64,000 nt of DNA from Pseudothermotoga elfii DSM 9442 = NBRC 107921 (GTDB lineage Bacteria; Thermotogota; Thermotogae; Thermotogales; DSM-5069): positions 62,001-126,000 of the forward strand of contig NC_022792.1 of assembly GCF_000504085.1 (NCBI RefSeq). Reading direction: 5' to 3'. Shown one piece after another: positions 9,018 through 18,651 of the stretch; position 1 is the first letter of the stretch; every line of letters starts with the position of its first letter. The translations under genes were made by a program, and so were the position numbers. The notes beneath the pieces were generated by a model. That model made no database searches. It worked only from the letters and a program-made list of their open reading frames with translations, and was not told the DNA's origin.

Positions 9018-10045
9018 TGATCTTCCTGTCCTCCCTCGCTTAGCAAATAGATGTTTATAACACTTGAATTTTTGAAAGGAATAAATTGTTCATTGATCCA
9101 AGTCTGCCACAATTGCTGAGCCTTCTGCTGTATTAAGTGCTGATAGATATCGTTCACTACATCTTCAAAATTCTCATATCCTTTGGGCCTTTTGTCAATA
9201 ATTCTATATATTTCCCAACCTACACTGGTTTGCAATGGACCAAGTATAGCACCCTTCGGACTTACGAAAATCTTTTCTTCGATTTCTTCAGATATCAGGC
9301 CACTGCCACGTTCTACCCAACCAAGATCTCCAGCCTTCCCCTTAGACAGAGGATCGGTTGAAACATCACTTGCAACCTGAGAAAATTCCTCTCCAGCTCT
9401 GATTCTTTCCAAAGCTTTATCTGCTTTCTCTTTTGAATCAACTGTTATGCGCAATAATTTTGCCGCTTCTTCAACAGCAAAATATTCTCTGTTTTGTTCA
9501 TAGAATTGCCTTGCCTCTTCTTCTGTCACTGTTGCCGAGGAGGTAACCTGCTGCTGAATCAATGAAACTGTCTGCTGAACTGTGAAAATCCATCTGAGTC
9601 TGTCTTTAAAAGAGTTTATATCACCAAGTCCAGCTTGCTTGAGATACCAATCAAGATCACTTTCAGTCATTCCATATTGGGTAAGTGTTTTGTTCAATTC
9701 TGTTGAAACCATATTTTCGATATTATCTTTTGAAACAGTTACTCCCATTTTTTCGCCAATCTGCTTGATCAAAACCTGGTCTATCAGGTTATTTAAAACT
9801 TCTCTTTTATATCTGAGCAATAAATTAACACCTTCAGAGGTGTTAACCAGAACATCATAAAATGTGGCATCCACTGATTGAATTTGAGATAATAATCTAT
9901 CCACATTCGCTTCCCTGTTTAGTTCTTCCATAGTAATAGCAACACCATTAACCTCAGCAACTACTGCTGTAGCAGGCTGAGTTTCCTGACCAATAGCCAC
10001 CAATGACAGAATCAAAATCAAGCCAAACATAAAAACTTTTCTCAT
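9014..10045 (-). CDS. SurA/PrsA-like peptidyl-prolyl isomerase
   Basis: 343-aa exported folding factor. A signal peptide (MRKVFMFGLILILSLVAIG, cut near residue 20) lacks a lipobox cysteine, so it is probably soluble in the periplasm-like space below the toga. The N-terminal SurA_N-like helical domain (about 25-165) precedes a parvulin PPIC domain (about 190-300: LLRITVDSKEKADKALERI, then STDPLSKGKAGDLGWVERG and GPLQTSVGWEIYRI). Start ATG overlaps the mazG stop as ATGA behind GGAGGG. Clients are unknown; outer-sheath proteins are plausible. Confidence 0.83.
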   Translation of the reverse strand: MRKVFMFGLILILSLVAIGQETQPATAVVAEVNGVAITMEELNREANVDRLLSQIQSVDATFYDVLVNTSEGVNLLLRYKREVLNNLIDQVLIKQIGEKMGVTVSKDNIENMVSTELNKTLTQYGMTESDLDWYLKQAGLGDINSFKDRLRWIFTVQQTVSLIQQQVTSSATVTEEEARQFYEQNREYFAVEEAAKLLRITVDSKEKADKALERIRAGEEFSQVASDVSTDPLSKGKAGDLGWVERGSGLISEEIEEKIFVSPKGAILGPLQTSVGWEIYRIIDKRPKGYENFEDVVNDIYQHLIQQKAQQLWQTWINEQFIPFKNSSVINIYLLSEGGQEDQ

Positions 10046-10818
10046 TTTATTTTTCCTCCCTTCGCTTCTTCCCAGAGTTCATCAAGTTGATCAAGAGAAA
10101 GCTTTTTTAAATCAAGCTTTCTCTCCCGTACAAACTCTTCAACCATCTGGAATCTCTCCACAAATTTTCTTGTTGACTTTCTCAAAGCGATTTCTGGATC
10201 AAGTTGAAGAAAACGCGCGATATTTACGACCGCGAAAAGCAAATCACCAAGTTCCTCTTCGAGTTCTTGCCTCCCTTCCGATTTAATTGCATCCTCTAAT
10301 TCTCCCACCTCTTCTTTTACTTTTTCCATTGCACCGGAGATATCCGGCCAATCAAAACCAACTGCCGCAGCATTTTCCTGAATTCTCCTGGCAAGGCTGA
10401 GGGCAGGAAGCGCATGATTCAATCTCCCTATTGCCGATGATTTTTGCTCGCCTTTTTCACTCGATTTGATCCTCTCCCACTGCTCATAAGAATATCCGGG
10501 ACTATCTGAAAAAACATGAGGATGCCTCCTGACAAGTTTTTCACTCAAAAATGTTACAACATCTGATATATTGAAAGCACCTCTTTCAGAAGCTATCTGG
10601 CAGTGAAAAATCACCTGAAGTAATACATCACCGAGTTCTTCTTTCAATTTCTCATCTTCTGACTGATCAATTGCTTCAATTAGTTCAAAAACTTCCTCGA
10701 CAAGATAAGGCTTCAAACTATGGTGTGTTTGTTCTCTATCCCACTCACATCCATCTGGCGATCTCAATTTTTGCATTATGGAAACCAGCTTTTGAAACTG
10801 TTCACCAATTTCAGACAA
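10042..10818 (-). CDS. mazG: Nucleoside triphosphate pyrophosphohydrolase
   Basis: 258-aa MazG with two tandem MazG domains, as in E. coli. The first (about 10-115) carries GCEWDREQTHHSLKPYLVEE with EVFELIEAI and EELGDVLLQVIFH. The second (about 165-235) carries KEEVGELEDAI and EEELGDLLFAVVN, the EExxE...ExxD metal-binding pattern. It hydrolyses NTPs to NMP and PPi, in house-cleaning and ppGpp balance. TTG start at 10818 behind GGAGGG, 1 bp after the DUF47 stop. Confidence 0.93.
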   Translation of the reverse strand: MSEIGEQFQKLVSIMQKLRSPDGCEWDREQTHHSLKPYLVEEVFELIEAIDQSEDEKLKEELGDVLLQVIFHCQIASERGAFNISDVVTFLSEKLVRRHPHVFSDSPGYSYEQWERIKSSEKGEQKSSAIGRLNHALPALSLARRIQENAAAVGFDWPDISGAMEKVKEEVGELEDAIKSEGRQELEEELGDLLFAVVNIARFLQLDPEIALRKSTRKFVERFQMVEEFVRERKLDLKKLSLDQLDELWEEAKGGKIK

Positions 10819-10819
10819 A

Positions 10820-11467
10820 TCATACCCTCCTTTTCATGGAAACAACTTCCACTCTGTCTGAGCAATCTTCAGCACGGTCTGAAATGTCGGCAATGCTTTG
10901 AACCAACTCTTTCAATTCAAATTTATGACCATGTGAGATATCGAGCTTATATATTTGCTTTATTAAACATCGTTCAACATTGTCCGCTTCATGTTCCTTT
11001 TGTTCAACAAGCAAAACGTGCTCTTTAACTTTTTCGAGATCTTCAAATAAATCTCCAATTGCAATCTTCAAAGCCTCATATGTTTCGATACAAATGTCAA
11101 GAAGTTTCATCAATTGAGAGCTGAGTACATCTGGTATAACAGGATGTTCGAGCTCAAGTATATCTGCAACATACTCTGCCCTGTTCGCAACTTTGTCAAC
11201 CGATTCTATGACACCAAGCAAATCTCCCCTAAAGTTAGGCAAGAATGCGCCACTATACATCGATGTTTCCGCTTCTCGCCTAATTATGTCCGCCTGATGC
11301 TCATAATATCTTACCTTTTCTGCACACTGATCAATTTCATCTATCTCGTGATTCAAGTATTTTTCCACCAATTTTCTCAGCTCAGAAAGTTCGACACTTA
11401 TCATATCCAGATGGTTCATAACTTTTGCTATAATCTCCTGTTCTTTCTTTCCTGTAATCCAGCCCAT
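10820..11467 (-). CDS. DUF47 phosphate transport accessory protein (PhoU-like)
   Basis: 215-aa all-helical protein of the DUF47/PhoU-related family (acidic helices such as AEKVRYYEHQADIIRREAETSMY and KEHEADNVERCLIKQIY with repeated E-x-x-A-D metal-binding-type motifs). Family members are encoded next to Pit-type phosphate permeases and are thought to regulate them. Here the gene lies 1 bp downstream of the permease gene, which supports that role. Start ATG behind GAGGAGG. Confidence 0.85.
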   Translation of the reverse strand: MGWITGKKEQEIIAKVMNHLDMISVELSELRKLVEKYLNHEIDEIDQCAEKVRYYEHQADIIRREAETSMYSGAFLPNFRGDLLGVIESVDKVANRAEYVADILELEHPVIPDVLSSQLMKLLDICIETYEALKIAIGDLFEDLEKVKEHVLLVEQKEHEADNVERCLIKQIYKLDISHGHKFELKELVQSIADISDRAEDCSDRVEVVSMKRRV

Positions 11468-11468
11468 A

Positions 11469-12404
11469 TTAACCTCCTCTCAGTATTAAATGGAGCAATA
11501 CACTGATTATCCCTGAGACAGAGGGCGTCAAAACGAGTCCTAAAATTATCTTGATCTTTGTCTTTCTACTGCTCAATCGCTGACCTCTGCTCATTCCGGT
11601 CCCAACAACAGAACCTATTGCCGACTGTGTTGCAGAGACTGGAACTCCTACCATGGAGAAAACAAAAACATTTGTTGCCAATGCAAGTCCAGAAATAAGT
11701 GACGAAAAATGATCCAGTACTATTATACTTTTTCCTATGACAAAAGTCATCCTTTTGCTGAAAAACATAATACCTATGGCTATGGAAACACCCCCAAGCA
11801 ACTGTGCTACAACAAGATTTGACTCGCCTGTGACAAATGATCTGGCGACATTCGCAACATTGTTTGCACCAAGAGAATAAGCACTATAGCACAGTGCCAT
11901 CAGGTTAGCATACTGTAATACAAGATCTTGAACTCGTACATTCTTCAATTTTCTGAAAAAATACGCAACCAATCTGTATAAACTGAAAGATATTAAAATC
12001 GCCGATAAAGGCGTTATAATCCATATTGCAACAATTTTTATCAATATATCCCACCTGATAGTCTCCGCGCCGTTCAAAAAGGCAACACCAATGAGTGAAC
12101 CAACAACAGCTTGAGAAACAGATGCGGGAGCCTTGATTAATATCATTAAAATAACAGTCAGAGCAGCAGCCAGAGTCGCTACGGCGCTCTGATCTCGTTC
12201 AAGAACAGTCAATGTGTTAAGTGTCTCCAGGCCATTTGCCCCACCAACTGTAGCCCCGAGAATAACAAAGATCGCACTAAAGATGCTCGCAGTCCTATAA
12301 CGAACAGATCCAACAGCAACAAGTGGTCCAAATATACTCGCCGCATCATTTGCACCAAGGATGATTCCTATGAAAATGCCCGGCATTAAATAAATTATGC
12401 TCAC
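11469..12404 (-). CDS. pit: Low-affinity inorganic phosphate permease (Pit family)
   Basis: 311-aa integral membrane PiT transporter (H+ or Na+ coupled phosphate uptake). The duplicated signature is clear: GANDAASIFGPLVAVGSVRYRTAS near the N terminus and SLGANNVANVARSFVTGE in the second half, with about nine hydrophobic segments and a C-terminal GVPVSATQSAIGSVVGTGMSRG. The frame opens at 12509, but the ATG there has no ribosome site and gives a hydrophilic lead; GTG 12404 is preceded by TGGAGGT and begins the first helix directly. First gene of the long leftward operon. Confidence 0.88.
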   Translation of the reverse strand: MSIIYLMPGIFIGIILGANDAASIFGPLVAVGSVRYRTASIFSAIFVILGATVGGANGLETLNTLTVLERDQSAVATLAAALTVILMILIKAPASVSQAVVGSLIGVAFLNGAETIRWDILIKIVAIWIITPLSAILISFSLYRLVAYFFRKLKNVRVQDLVLQYANLMALCYSAYSLGANNVANVARSFVTGESNLVVAQLLGGVSIAIGIMFFSKRMTFVIGKSIIVLDHFSSLISGLALATNVFVFSMVGVPVSATQSAIGSVVGTGMSRGQRLSSRKTKIKIILGLVLTPSVSGIISVLLHLILRGG

Positions 12405-12472
12405 GTTCTGTCGACCTCCAAAAAAAGTTGCATGAATTTTATTATAACCCTTTGTGAGAAAAGAATTTTCTA

Positions 12473-12502
12473 TTGACATAGCTATAATGTGTTTAGTATA
12501 AT
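12473..12502 (+). promoter_or_regulatory. Sigma-70-type promoter of the AroM/oligopeptide operon
   Basis: TTGACA at 12473-12478, 18-bp spacer, TATAAT at 12497-12502. The AroM-family start codon follows 25 bp later behind AGGAGGG (12515-12521). It lies between divergent operons. A second TATAAT at 12483-12488 is too close to the -35 hexamer to be its partner. Confidence 0.75.
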
Positions 12503-12526
12503 TAATCAAAACTCAGGAGGGATACC

Positions 12527-13138
12527 ATGTTATTCATAACAATTGGAGAAAGCCCAAGAGATGATGTTGTCCCCGAACTTATAGATATAATAGGTAAACG
12601 AAACATTTCTTATAGAGAAATAGGTCTGATAGATAACGTTGATTCAAGACTATACACACCATTAAATTCGCAAGACATTCTTGTAAGTAGAAAACGCGAT
12701 GGGAGTATTGCATATGTATCGCACAAATGGGTTAGTGAGCGCTTAGCAAATCTCAAATTGAACGATCTTGGCATTTTGTTGTGTACAGATGATTTCGAGA
12801 ACGATAGATTGATTCTTCCTTACAGAGTAGTCAGATCTTTTTTCAAAGCCTTGCCGAAACTTGATAAAATGACAGTTGTAGTACCCGAAGAAGATCAGCG
12901 GGAAAATGCAATTAAGAGATGGAATAATATATCAAACAGGCTTTCGTGTATTGCTTTTTCACCGTATAAACCACAGATGAAAGCAACCAGCTTTGATCTG
13001 AGAGATGAACAGTTAGTGTATTTAGATTGTATCGGATTTTCACTTCAACACGAAAAATTTTTCAAAGATCTAACAAAAGGAATAGTTATAAGTGCAAGGA
13101 GAATTCTGGGAAATTATCTGAGGTGTCTGATATCTTAA
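12527..13138 (+). CDS. AroM family protein
   Basis: 203-aa protein. The opening LFITIGESPRDDVVPELIDII is the AroM signature (TIG-x-SPR-x-D-x-x-PE), and GLIDNVDSRLYTPLNSQDILVSRKRDG matches the following conserved stretch. AroM was named for its place beside aroL in E. coli and has no established function. It heads an operon with an oligopeptide transporter, an M20 peptidase and a DUF1177 protein, which points to amino acid or peptide derivative metabolism and not to aromatic biosynthesis. ATG start with an ideal ribosome site. Confidence 0.8.
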   Translation: MLFITIGESPRDDVVPELIDIIGKRNISYREIGLIDNVDSRLYTPLNSQDILVSRKRDGSIAYVSHKWVSERLANLKLNDLGILLCTDDFENDRLILPYRVVRSFFKALPKLDKMTVVVPEEDQRENAIKRWNNISNRLSCIAFSPYKPQMKATSFDLRDEQLVYLDCIGFSLQHEKFFKDLTKGIVISARRILGNYLRCLIS

Positions 13139-13151
13139 AGGAGGGATTGGT

Positions 13152-14690
13152 ATGAGGAAACTGGCAGCTTTTCTTTTTGCAGTGGTTCTATCCGTTGCAA
13201 TATTTGCATCGCCAAATTACAACTCTGTGATACGTGTTGGGTCTGATCAAAATCCTACAACAATGGATCCTGCCATGTATCAGGATCTGGCTTCGGCCCA
13301 GGTTATGAGAAATGTCTTTGAAACTCTTGTTGCTTACGATGCAGATGTAAAAGAAATCCACCCGTTAATTGCAGAATCCTGGGAAGTAAGCGCCGATTTA
13401 AAGGAATGGACATTCAAGCTCAAAAAGGGCGTCCGATTTCAAAAGGGAAAATTCCAGAATGGTCGAGAGGTAACCGCTGAGGATGTAAAATACAGCTTTG
13501 AAAGAGAAATATCTATCTCTCCTATGGTGAGACTCTATATGGTTGAAAAAGTAGAAGTAATAGATAGATACACAGTAAAAATTGTACTTAAATATCCCTA
13601 CGCTCCATTCCTAACAGTTTTAACAGATATTGGGGCCGCTATTGTTCCGAAAGAAGAGTGTGAAGGCTGGGGCGAAGAATTCACACTTCACCCTGTTGGA
13701 ACTGGTCCATTCAAACTTGTAGAATGGGTAAAGGACAGTCATATGGTTTTCGAAAGAAATGAAGATTACTGGGATGAAAAGCCATACCTCAAACAAATTG
13801 TTTACAAATTCATTCCCGATAAATCAGTTTTAACCGTTGCACTCTTGAGTGGAGAAGTGGATATAACAAGCGACATCTTAGATCAGGACATACCAAAAGT
13901 CAAATCAAATCCAAATGTTGACCCTATAATGGTTGGAGGTTGTAACGTTTATGCAGTATATCTCAATTCTTCAAAGGGTCCCACAACAGACAAAAAGGTA
14001 AGAGAAGCCTTCTTTAGAGGAATAGATGTCCAGCAGCTCGTGAAAGTAATCTTTCCCAATGGCACCGCTGAAGCTGCCTACGGGCCTATTCCAACTGGAT
14101 CATGGGCATACAATCCGAATGTGAAATCATTCTATCCGAATTACGATCCAGAAAAAGCAAAGCAGTTATTGAAAGAAGCAGGATACGAAAATCAACCGGT
14201 CAAATTGACTATATATACCCCGGAAGACCCCAATAGAAGGAAAGCTGCTGTGATCATCCAGTCAATGTTGAAAAAAATTGGCTTTGATATCGAAGTTCAA
14301 TCCCTTGAGTGGGGAGCATTTACCGCCACGACTTCTAAAGGGGAGGCAGACGCATATACAATTGGCTGGACATGGTACCCAGATCCCGAATTTTTTATAT
14401 TCTACATGTTCCATTCATCCAGAAAGGGCACATATGGCAACGGTGGAGGATACAACAACCCAGAAGTTGATAAATACATAGAGCTTGGAGAATCTTCTGT
14501 AGATCAAAACGAAAGAACAGAATATTATAGAAAAGCAGAAGAACTCATCATGAAAGATATGTACTATTTTCCACTCTGGCATAAATTAGTTGTTAATGGA
14601 GTAAACAAGAAAGTTCATGGTTATAAACCTTCTCCAGATATGACAATACGCCTCTACGCCCCTGGAACAAACGTGTGGGTTGAACAGTAA
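13152..14690 (+). CDS. Peptide-type ABC transporter substrate-binding protein
   Basis: 512-aa family 5 solute-binding protein (DppA/OppA-like). Signal peptide MRKLAAFLFAVVLSVAIFAS; no lipobox cysteine is seen. Typical features are NPTTMDPAMYQDLASAQVMRN, PLIAESWEVSADLKEWTFKL, KGVRFQKGKFQNGREVTAED and the late PEFFIFYMFHSS. It would deliver a peptide or acylated amino acid to the two permeases downstream. SD AAAGGAGGG, ATG start. A stem-loop follows the stop codon. Confidence 0.92.
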   Translation: MRKLAAFLFAVVLSVAIFASPNYNSVIRVGSDQNPTTMDPAMYQDLASAQVMRNVFETLVAYDADVKEIHPLIAESWEVSADLKEWTFKLKKGVRFQKGKFQNGREVTAEDVKYSFEREISISPMVRLYMVEKVEVIDRYTVKIVLKYPYAPFLTVLTDIGAAIVPKEECEGWGEEFTLHPVGTGPFKLVEWVKDSHMVFERNEDYWDEKPYLKQIVYKFIPDKSVLTVALLSGEVDITSDILDQDIPKVKSNPNVDPIMVGGCNVYAVYLNSSKGPTTDKKVREAFFRGIDVQQLVKVIFPNGTAEAAYGPIPTGSWAYNPNVKSFYPNYDPEKAKQLLKEAGYENQPVKLTIYTPEDPNRRKAAVIIQSMLKKIGFDIEVQSLEWGAFTATTSKGEADAYTIGWTWYPDPEFFIFYMFHSSRKGTYGNGGGYNNPEVDKYIELGESSVDQNERTEYYRKAEELIMKDMYYFPLWHKLVVNGVNKKVHGYKPSPDMTIRLYAPGTNVWVEQ

Positions 14691-14694
14691 AATC

Positions 14695-14718
14695 CCAAGA
14701 GCGCTTTTGCGCTCTTGG
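14695..14718 (+). terminator. Stem-loop after the binding protein gene (attenuator-like)
   Basis: Perfect 10-bp inverted repeat CCAAGAGCGC / GCGCTCTTGG around a TTTT loop, 4 bp after the SBP stop. There is no U-run (ATTTCC follows), so it probably protects the SBP mRNA 3' end or partially attenuates and does not fully terminate. Confidence 0.7.
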
Positions 14719-14735
14719 ATTTCCTGGAGGGTAAC

Positions 14736-15698
14736 ATGACAAAATACATCATAAAAAGGCTTCTGCAAGCTATTCCAACGTTATTTTTTGTAATTTTGAC
14801 AGTGTTTCTCATAATGAAGATGATACCGGGAGATCCAGCGATGGTATTGCTTGGTCCTCAGGCTGGACCAGAAGATATTGCACGATTCAGACAACAACTT
14901 GGATTAGATAAACCGGTTATTGTTCAATTTTTCCTGTACTTGAAAAGGATTCTAACCGGCGATCTTGGAACATCGTTAGTGTATAGACAAGACGTGCTAT
15001 CGCTAATTTTTGAAAGATTACCCACAACGATTATTTTAAGCATTTGCGCATTATTTATAGCTATCGTCATTGGTATTCCGGCTGGAATACTCGCAGCAAT
15101 TAAACATAATTCGTTTGTCGACTTACTCGTAACTTCTTTATCCTTGATAGGTATATCGATTCCAATATTCTGGTTTGGAATGGTTTTGATAATCATCTTT
15201 TCACTTCAACTTGGATGGCTTCCAGCAGTTGGTACGGGAGATTTCTCAAAGAGTATATGGGATGGATTGAGTCATTTTATTCTTCCATCTCTGGCTCTGG
15301 GAATACTTTCGACAGGAACAATCGCGAGATTCACAAGATCAAGTATGCTCGAGGTTTTAAACCAGGATTACATAAGAACAGCGTACGCGAAAGGCTTGAG
15401 AAGACATCTCATATTATACAGGCACGCTTTGAGAAATGCCCTTATACCTGTCATAACAGTTATCGGACTTCAACTTGGAAACCTCCTGGCAGGTGCTGTT
15501 TTAACAGAAACAGTCTTCGCACTCCCTGGTCTGGGAAAATTGATGGTCGATGGCATTTTTCGGAGGGATTATATGCTTGTACAGGGAGAAGTTCTTTTCA
15601 CAGCAATGATGTACATTTTTGTTAATCTTGCTGTCGATATAACTTACGCATTTATAAATCCGAAGGTCAGACAGACCTACAGAGGTGTTACAGGGTGA
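14736..15698 (+). CDS. Oligopeptide-type ABC permease (DppB/OppB-like)
   Basis: 320-aa inner membrane permease, six transmembrane segments. KMIPGDPAMVLLGPQAGPEDIARFRQQLGLDKP and the EAA loop (TAYAKGLRRHLILYRHALRNALIP, about 221-244) are standard for DppB. The open frame begins at 14715 within the stem-loop; ATG 14736 sits behind CTGGAGGGTAAC and is the start. The 3' end overlaps the next permease gene as GTGA. Confidence 0.92.
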   Translation: MTKYIIKRLLQAIPTLFFVILTVFLIMKMIPGDPAMVLLGPQAGPEDIARFRQQLGLDKPVIVQFFLYLKRILTGDLGTSLVYRQDVLSLIFERLPTTIILSICALFIAIVIGIPAGILAAIKHNSFVDLLVTSLSLIGISIPIFWFGMVLIIIFSLQLGWLPAVGTGDFSKSIWDGLSHFILPSLALGILSTGTIARFTRSSMLEVLNQDYIRTAYAKGLRRHLILYRHALRNALIPVITVIGLQLGNLLAGAVLTETVFALPGLGKLMVDGIFRRDYMLVQGEVLFTAMMYIFVNLAVDITYAFINPKVRQTYRGVTG

Positions 15699-16510
15699 GA
15701 GTTCCGAACAAGCAAATAATTTTTGGGCTCATAATTATTATAGTAAACATTTTTGCGGCAATTTTTGCACCGTTAATAGCAACTCACAGTATTGATGAAA
15801 TGGATTTTTCATACATTTTCGCTAAACCAGGAGAGGGTGGACATGTTCTTGGAACAGACGATTATGGAAGAGATATCTTTTCGAGAATAATCTACGGAAG
15901 TCGTATCTCTCTCATGGTTGGTGTGATAGCCGTTGGAATAGGCTCACTGATCGGCACTCTTCTCGGCGTGGTATCAGGGTTTTTTGGTGGATTTCTTGAT
16001 GCTCTGATAATGAGGTTTACTGATGCGTTGCTGTCATTTCCATATGTGCTTCTTGCCATAGCTATGATGGCTGTTCTCGGTCCTGGATTGTTCAACGCAA
16101 TGCTTGCAATTGGTATCGTAATGGTACCAAGTTTTTCAAGAGTTGTTAGAAGCTCCGTGATCAATGTAAAAAACGAGGAGTTTATTTTAGCAGCAAGATC
16201 GATGGGGGCATCAAATTTATGGATAATTTTTCATCATGTTCTGCCCAACATAGTACCGACGCTTATTATATATTCCTCTTTGAATTTCGCTGGCGCTGTA
16301 ATAAGTGAAGCTACATTGAGTTTTCTTGGGCTTGGCATACAGCCACCAACTCCTTCGTGGGGTAGCATGCTTTCCGAGGCAAAAAATTACCTTCAGACAG
16401 CTCCACATATGGCTATTTTTCCCGGACTTGCTATCTTGATAACCTGCCTTGGTTTCAATTTACTTGGCGACGGTTTGCGCGATACACTCGATCCAAGACT
16501 GAAAACATAA
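15695..16510 (+). CDS. Oligopeptide-type ABC permease (DppC/OppC-like)
   Basis: 271-aa partner permease. HVLGTDDYGRDIFSRIIYGSRISL near residue 50 and the EAA loop AARSMGASNLWIIFHHVLPNIVP (about 168-190) identify the DppC type; SEATLSFLGLGIQPPTPSWG follows, as usual. GTG start overlapping the previous stop by 4 bp. Forms the membrane pore with the preceding permease. Confidence 0.92.
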   Translation: MRVPNKQIIFGLIIIIVNIFAAIFAPLIATHSIDEMDFSYIFAKPGEGGHVLGTDDYGRDIFSRIIYGSRISLMVGVIAVGIGSLIGTLLGVVSGFFGGFLDALIMRFTDALLSFPYVLLAIAMMAVLGPGLFNAMLAIGIVMVPSFSRVVRSSVINVKNEEFILAARSMGASNLWIIFHHVLPNIVPTLIIYSSLNFAGAVISEATLSFLGLGIQPPTPSWGSMLSEAKNYLQTAPHMAIFPGLAILITCLGFNLLGDGLRDTLDPRLKT

Positions 16511-16524
16511 GGAAGGTGATGATT

Positions 16525-17691
16525 TTGAAAGAAGTCATTTCAAAGCAAATCGACTCTATAAAAGAAGAACTGGTTAAAATGTCGAAAAAGATATTCGAGC
16601 TATCTGAACTTTCTTACCAGGAAAAAAAGTCATCCAGACTCCTGTCAGATTTTCTGGAAAACAATGGCTTCACTGTTGAAAGAGGCGTTGGAGGTCTTGA
16701 AACATCTTTTGTGGCAAAAATAGGTGAGAAAAAACCAAAGATAGCCTTGCTGGCTGAGTACGACGCACTTCCCGCTGTTGGACATGCATGCGGGCACAAC
16801 ATGATAGGCGTAATGAGCTGTGGTGCGGCGGTGGGGTTCAAAAATGCTGTGAAAAATATAGATTTTACATTGATGGTGATTGGCTGTCCTGCTGAAGAAC
16901 ACGGAGCAGGCAAAAAAGATCTCATAAAAGCTGGAATTTTCGATGATATCGATGTCGCTATGATGATACATCCAGCATCGATGAGCACAGGTTATGACAT
17001 AGCTTACGCGATAAAAAGATATAAGATAGAATTTTTTGGTAAATCTGCACATGCCGCTGCTGACCCATCAAAGGGAATTAACGCACTTGACGCAATGATA
17101 CTCCTCTTTAGCTCCATAGGCCTTCTCCGCCAGCAGCTTCCCGAGAAAGTAAGAATCCACGGGATCATAACCAATGGTGGACAATCTTTTAACACGATAC
17201 CTGAATACACATCTGCGGAAATTGGAATTAGAGCTCTGACAATGGAAGAAGTAAACTTTCTTGAAGACAAATTAAGGCTTCTCGTTCAGGGAGCGTCCGC
17301 GATGAGTGGATGTAAAAATAAAATCACTGTCGAAGAAGAGATGCCCGAAGTTTATGTCAACGTTCCTCTGGCAAACACCCTTGAAAAAAACTACAAATTA
17401 CTGGGTGAAAAAATAACGTCGAGAACTTATGAACAAGGAGTCGGATCGACCGACATGGGGGCCGTAACACAAATTGTTCCAGCGATCCATGGGTATATAA
17501 ACATTACAGATGGCAAAGATATACCAACACACACAAGAGAGTTCGCACAGGCTGCCAATTCCGAATACGGCTATGAAGCGATGATCCGGGCAACGAAAGC
17601 ACTTGCTTTTACGATTTATGATATTTCTTCAAACAAAGAACTTCTAACAGAAATCAAGGAATATTTTTCTCAAAGGAGGAGGGATTTTTGA
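16525..17691 (+). CDS. M20 family amidohydrolase/peptidase
   Basis: 388-aa metallopeptidase of the M20 family, AbgB/ACY1L2-like. Metal-binding motifs are visible: GHACGHNMIGV (about 87), ECPAEEHGAGK-like GCPAEEHGAGK (about 125), MMIHPAS, the dimerisation lid with GKSAHAAADPSKGINALDA, and STDMGAVTQIVPAIHGY. It probably removes an acyl or amino acid group from the imported substrate in the cytoplasm. The track of in-frame starts includes GTG 16516 and ATG 16519 inside the ribosome site GGAAGGTGAT; TTG 16525 has the usual spacing and is preferred. Confidence 0.88.
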   Translation: MKEVISKQIDSIKEELVKMSKKIFELSELSYQEKKSSRLLSDFLENNGFTVERGVGGLETSFVAKIGEKKPKIALLAEYDALPAVGHACGHNMIGVMSCGAAVGFKNAVKNIDFTLMVIGCPAEEHGAGKKDLIKAGIFDDIDVAMMIHPASMSTGYDIAYAIKRYKIEFFGKSAHAAADPSKGINALDAMILLFSSIGLLRQQLPEKVRIHGIITNGGQSFNTIPEYTSAEIGIRALTMEEVNFLEDKLRLLVQGASAMSGCKNKITVEEEMPEVYVNVPLANTLEKNYKLLGEKITSRTYEQGVGSTDMGAVTQIVPAIHGYINITDGKDIPTHTREFAQAANSEYGYEAMIRATKALAFTIYDISSNKELLTEIKEYFSQRRRDF

Positions 17692-18650
17692 AACCTCTTC
17701 TAACAGTGGAAGATCTCGCTGTTGAATTTAGAATATCAAATTCAAAACTCAGAGCACCTGACGGTATCTCTTTTAGCGTCATGGAAAATGAGTGCGTTGG
17801 GCTCGTTGGAGAAAGCGGTTCTGGAAAAAGCGTGACAGCTCTTGCAATAATGAATCTTGTTCCTGCGCCTCAGGGGCGCATAGTCAGAGGAAAAATCATT
17901 TTCGAAGGCCTGGACCTCTTGGCGATCAACAAACATCCAAGAGGGACAAAAATAAGCATGGTTTTTCAGAATCCAATGAATTCATTAAATCCAAATATCA
18001 AAATAGGGAAGCAGTTAACCGAGGTGCTTCAAGAACACTACAACTTGAATTACAGAGAAGCAATGGAAAGAGTTATACGGGTCATGCAGGAACTTGGCAT
18101 CCCAGATCCTGAAAAAATGATCGATAGATACCCGTTTGAATATAGTGGTGGAATGAGGCAAAGAACAATGATCGCAATGGCGGTTCTCTGCAACCCAAAA
18201 CTTTTGATAGCAGATGAACCAACTACGGCCCTCGATGTTACTATTCAGGCACAGATAATACAGCTCTTCAAAAAACTGAAAGAGAAATCAAGAACGTCTA
18301 TACTTTTTATAAGCCATGATTTGAGTGTAATTTCCCAGATTGCTGACAGAATAATTGTCATGTATGCTGGAAAGATCTGTGAAATCTCACCAACAACTGA
18401 TCTTTTTAGAAACCCTCTTCATCCATATACAGCAGGGTTAATCAACTCTATACCCGGAGCAAATGAACGAGGCACAAAACTCATGGCAATACCGGGAAAT
18501 ATCCCAGATCTTACAAATCCACCTGAGGGTTGCAGATTTCACCCAAGATGTTCCAGAAAATTACCTATTTGTTCTCGAAAAGAACCACCAGTGATCTTAT
18601 ACGAGCAAAGATCTGTCAGCTGCTGGTTATATGAAGGAGTGAACACCTGA
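17688..18650 (+). CDS. Oligopeptide ABC transporter ATPase (OppD-like)
   Basis: 320-aa ATPase with Walker A GESGSGKS, signature YSGGMRQRTMIAMA, Walker B LLIADEPTTALD and switch His in FISHDLS. The C-terminal oligo_HPY extension has the cysteine cluster (GCRFHPRCSRKLPIC ... CWLYEG) that ligates an Fe-S cluster in Dpp/Opp ATPases. TTG start, TTGA overlap with the peptidase gene, SD GGAGGAGGG. Confidence 0.93.
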   Translation: MKPLLTVEDLAVEFRISNSKLRAPDGISFSVMENECVGLVGESGSGKSVTALAIMNLVPAPQGRIVRGKIIFEGLDLLAINKHPRGTKISMVFQNPMNSLNPNIKIGKQLTEVLQEHYNLNYREAMERVIRVMQELGIPDPEKMIDRYPFEYSGGMRQRTMIAMAVLCNPKLLIADEPTTALDVTIQAQIIQLFKKLKEKSRTSILFISHDLSVISQIADRIIVMYAGKICEISPTTDLFRNPLHPYTAGLINSIPGANERGTKLMAIPGNIPDLTNPPEGCRFHPRCSRKLPICSRKEPPVILYEQRSVSCWLYEGVNT

Positions 18651-18651
18651 T

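Noticed and set aside
12483-12488. TATAAT as the -10 box of the AroM operon
   Set aside because: Only 4 bp from the -35 hexamer; the TATAAT at 12497 has an 18-bp spacer.
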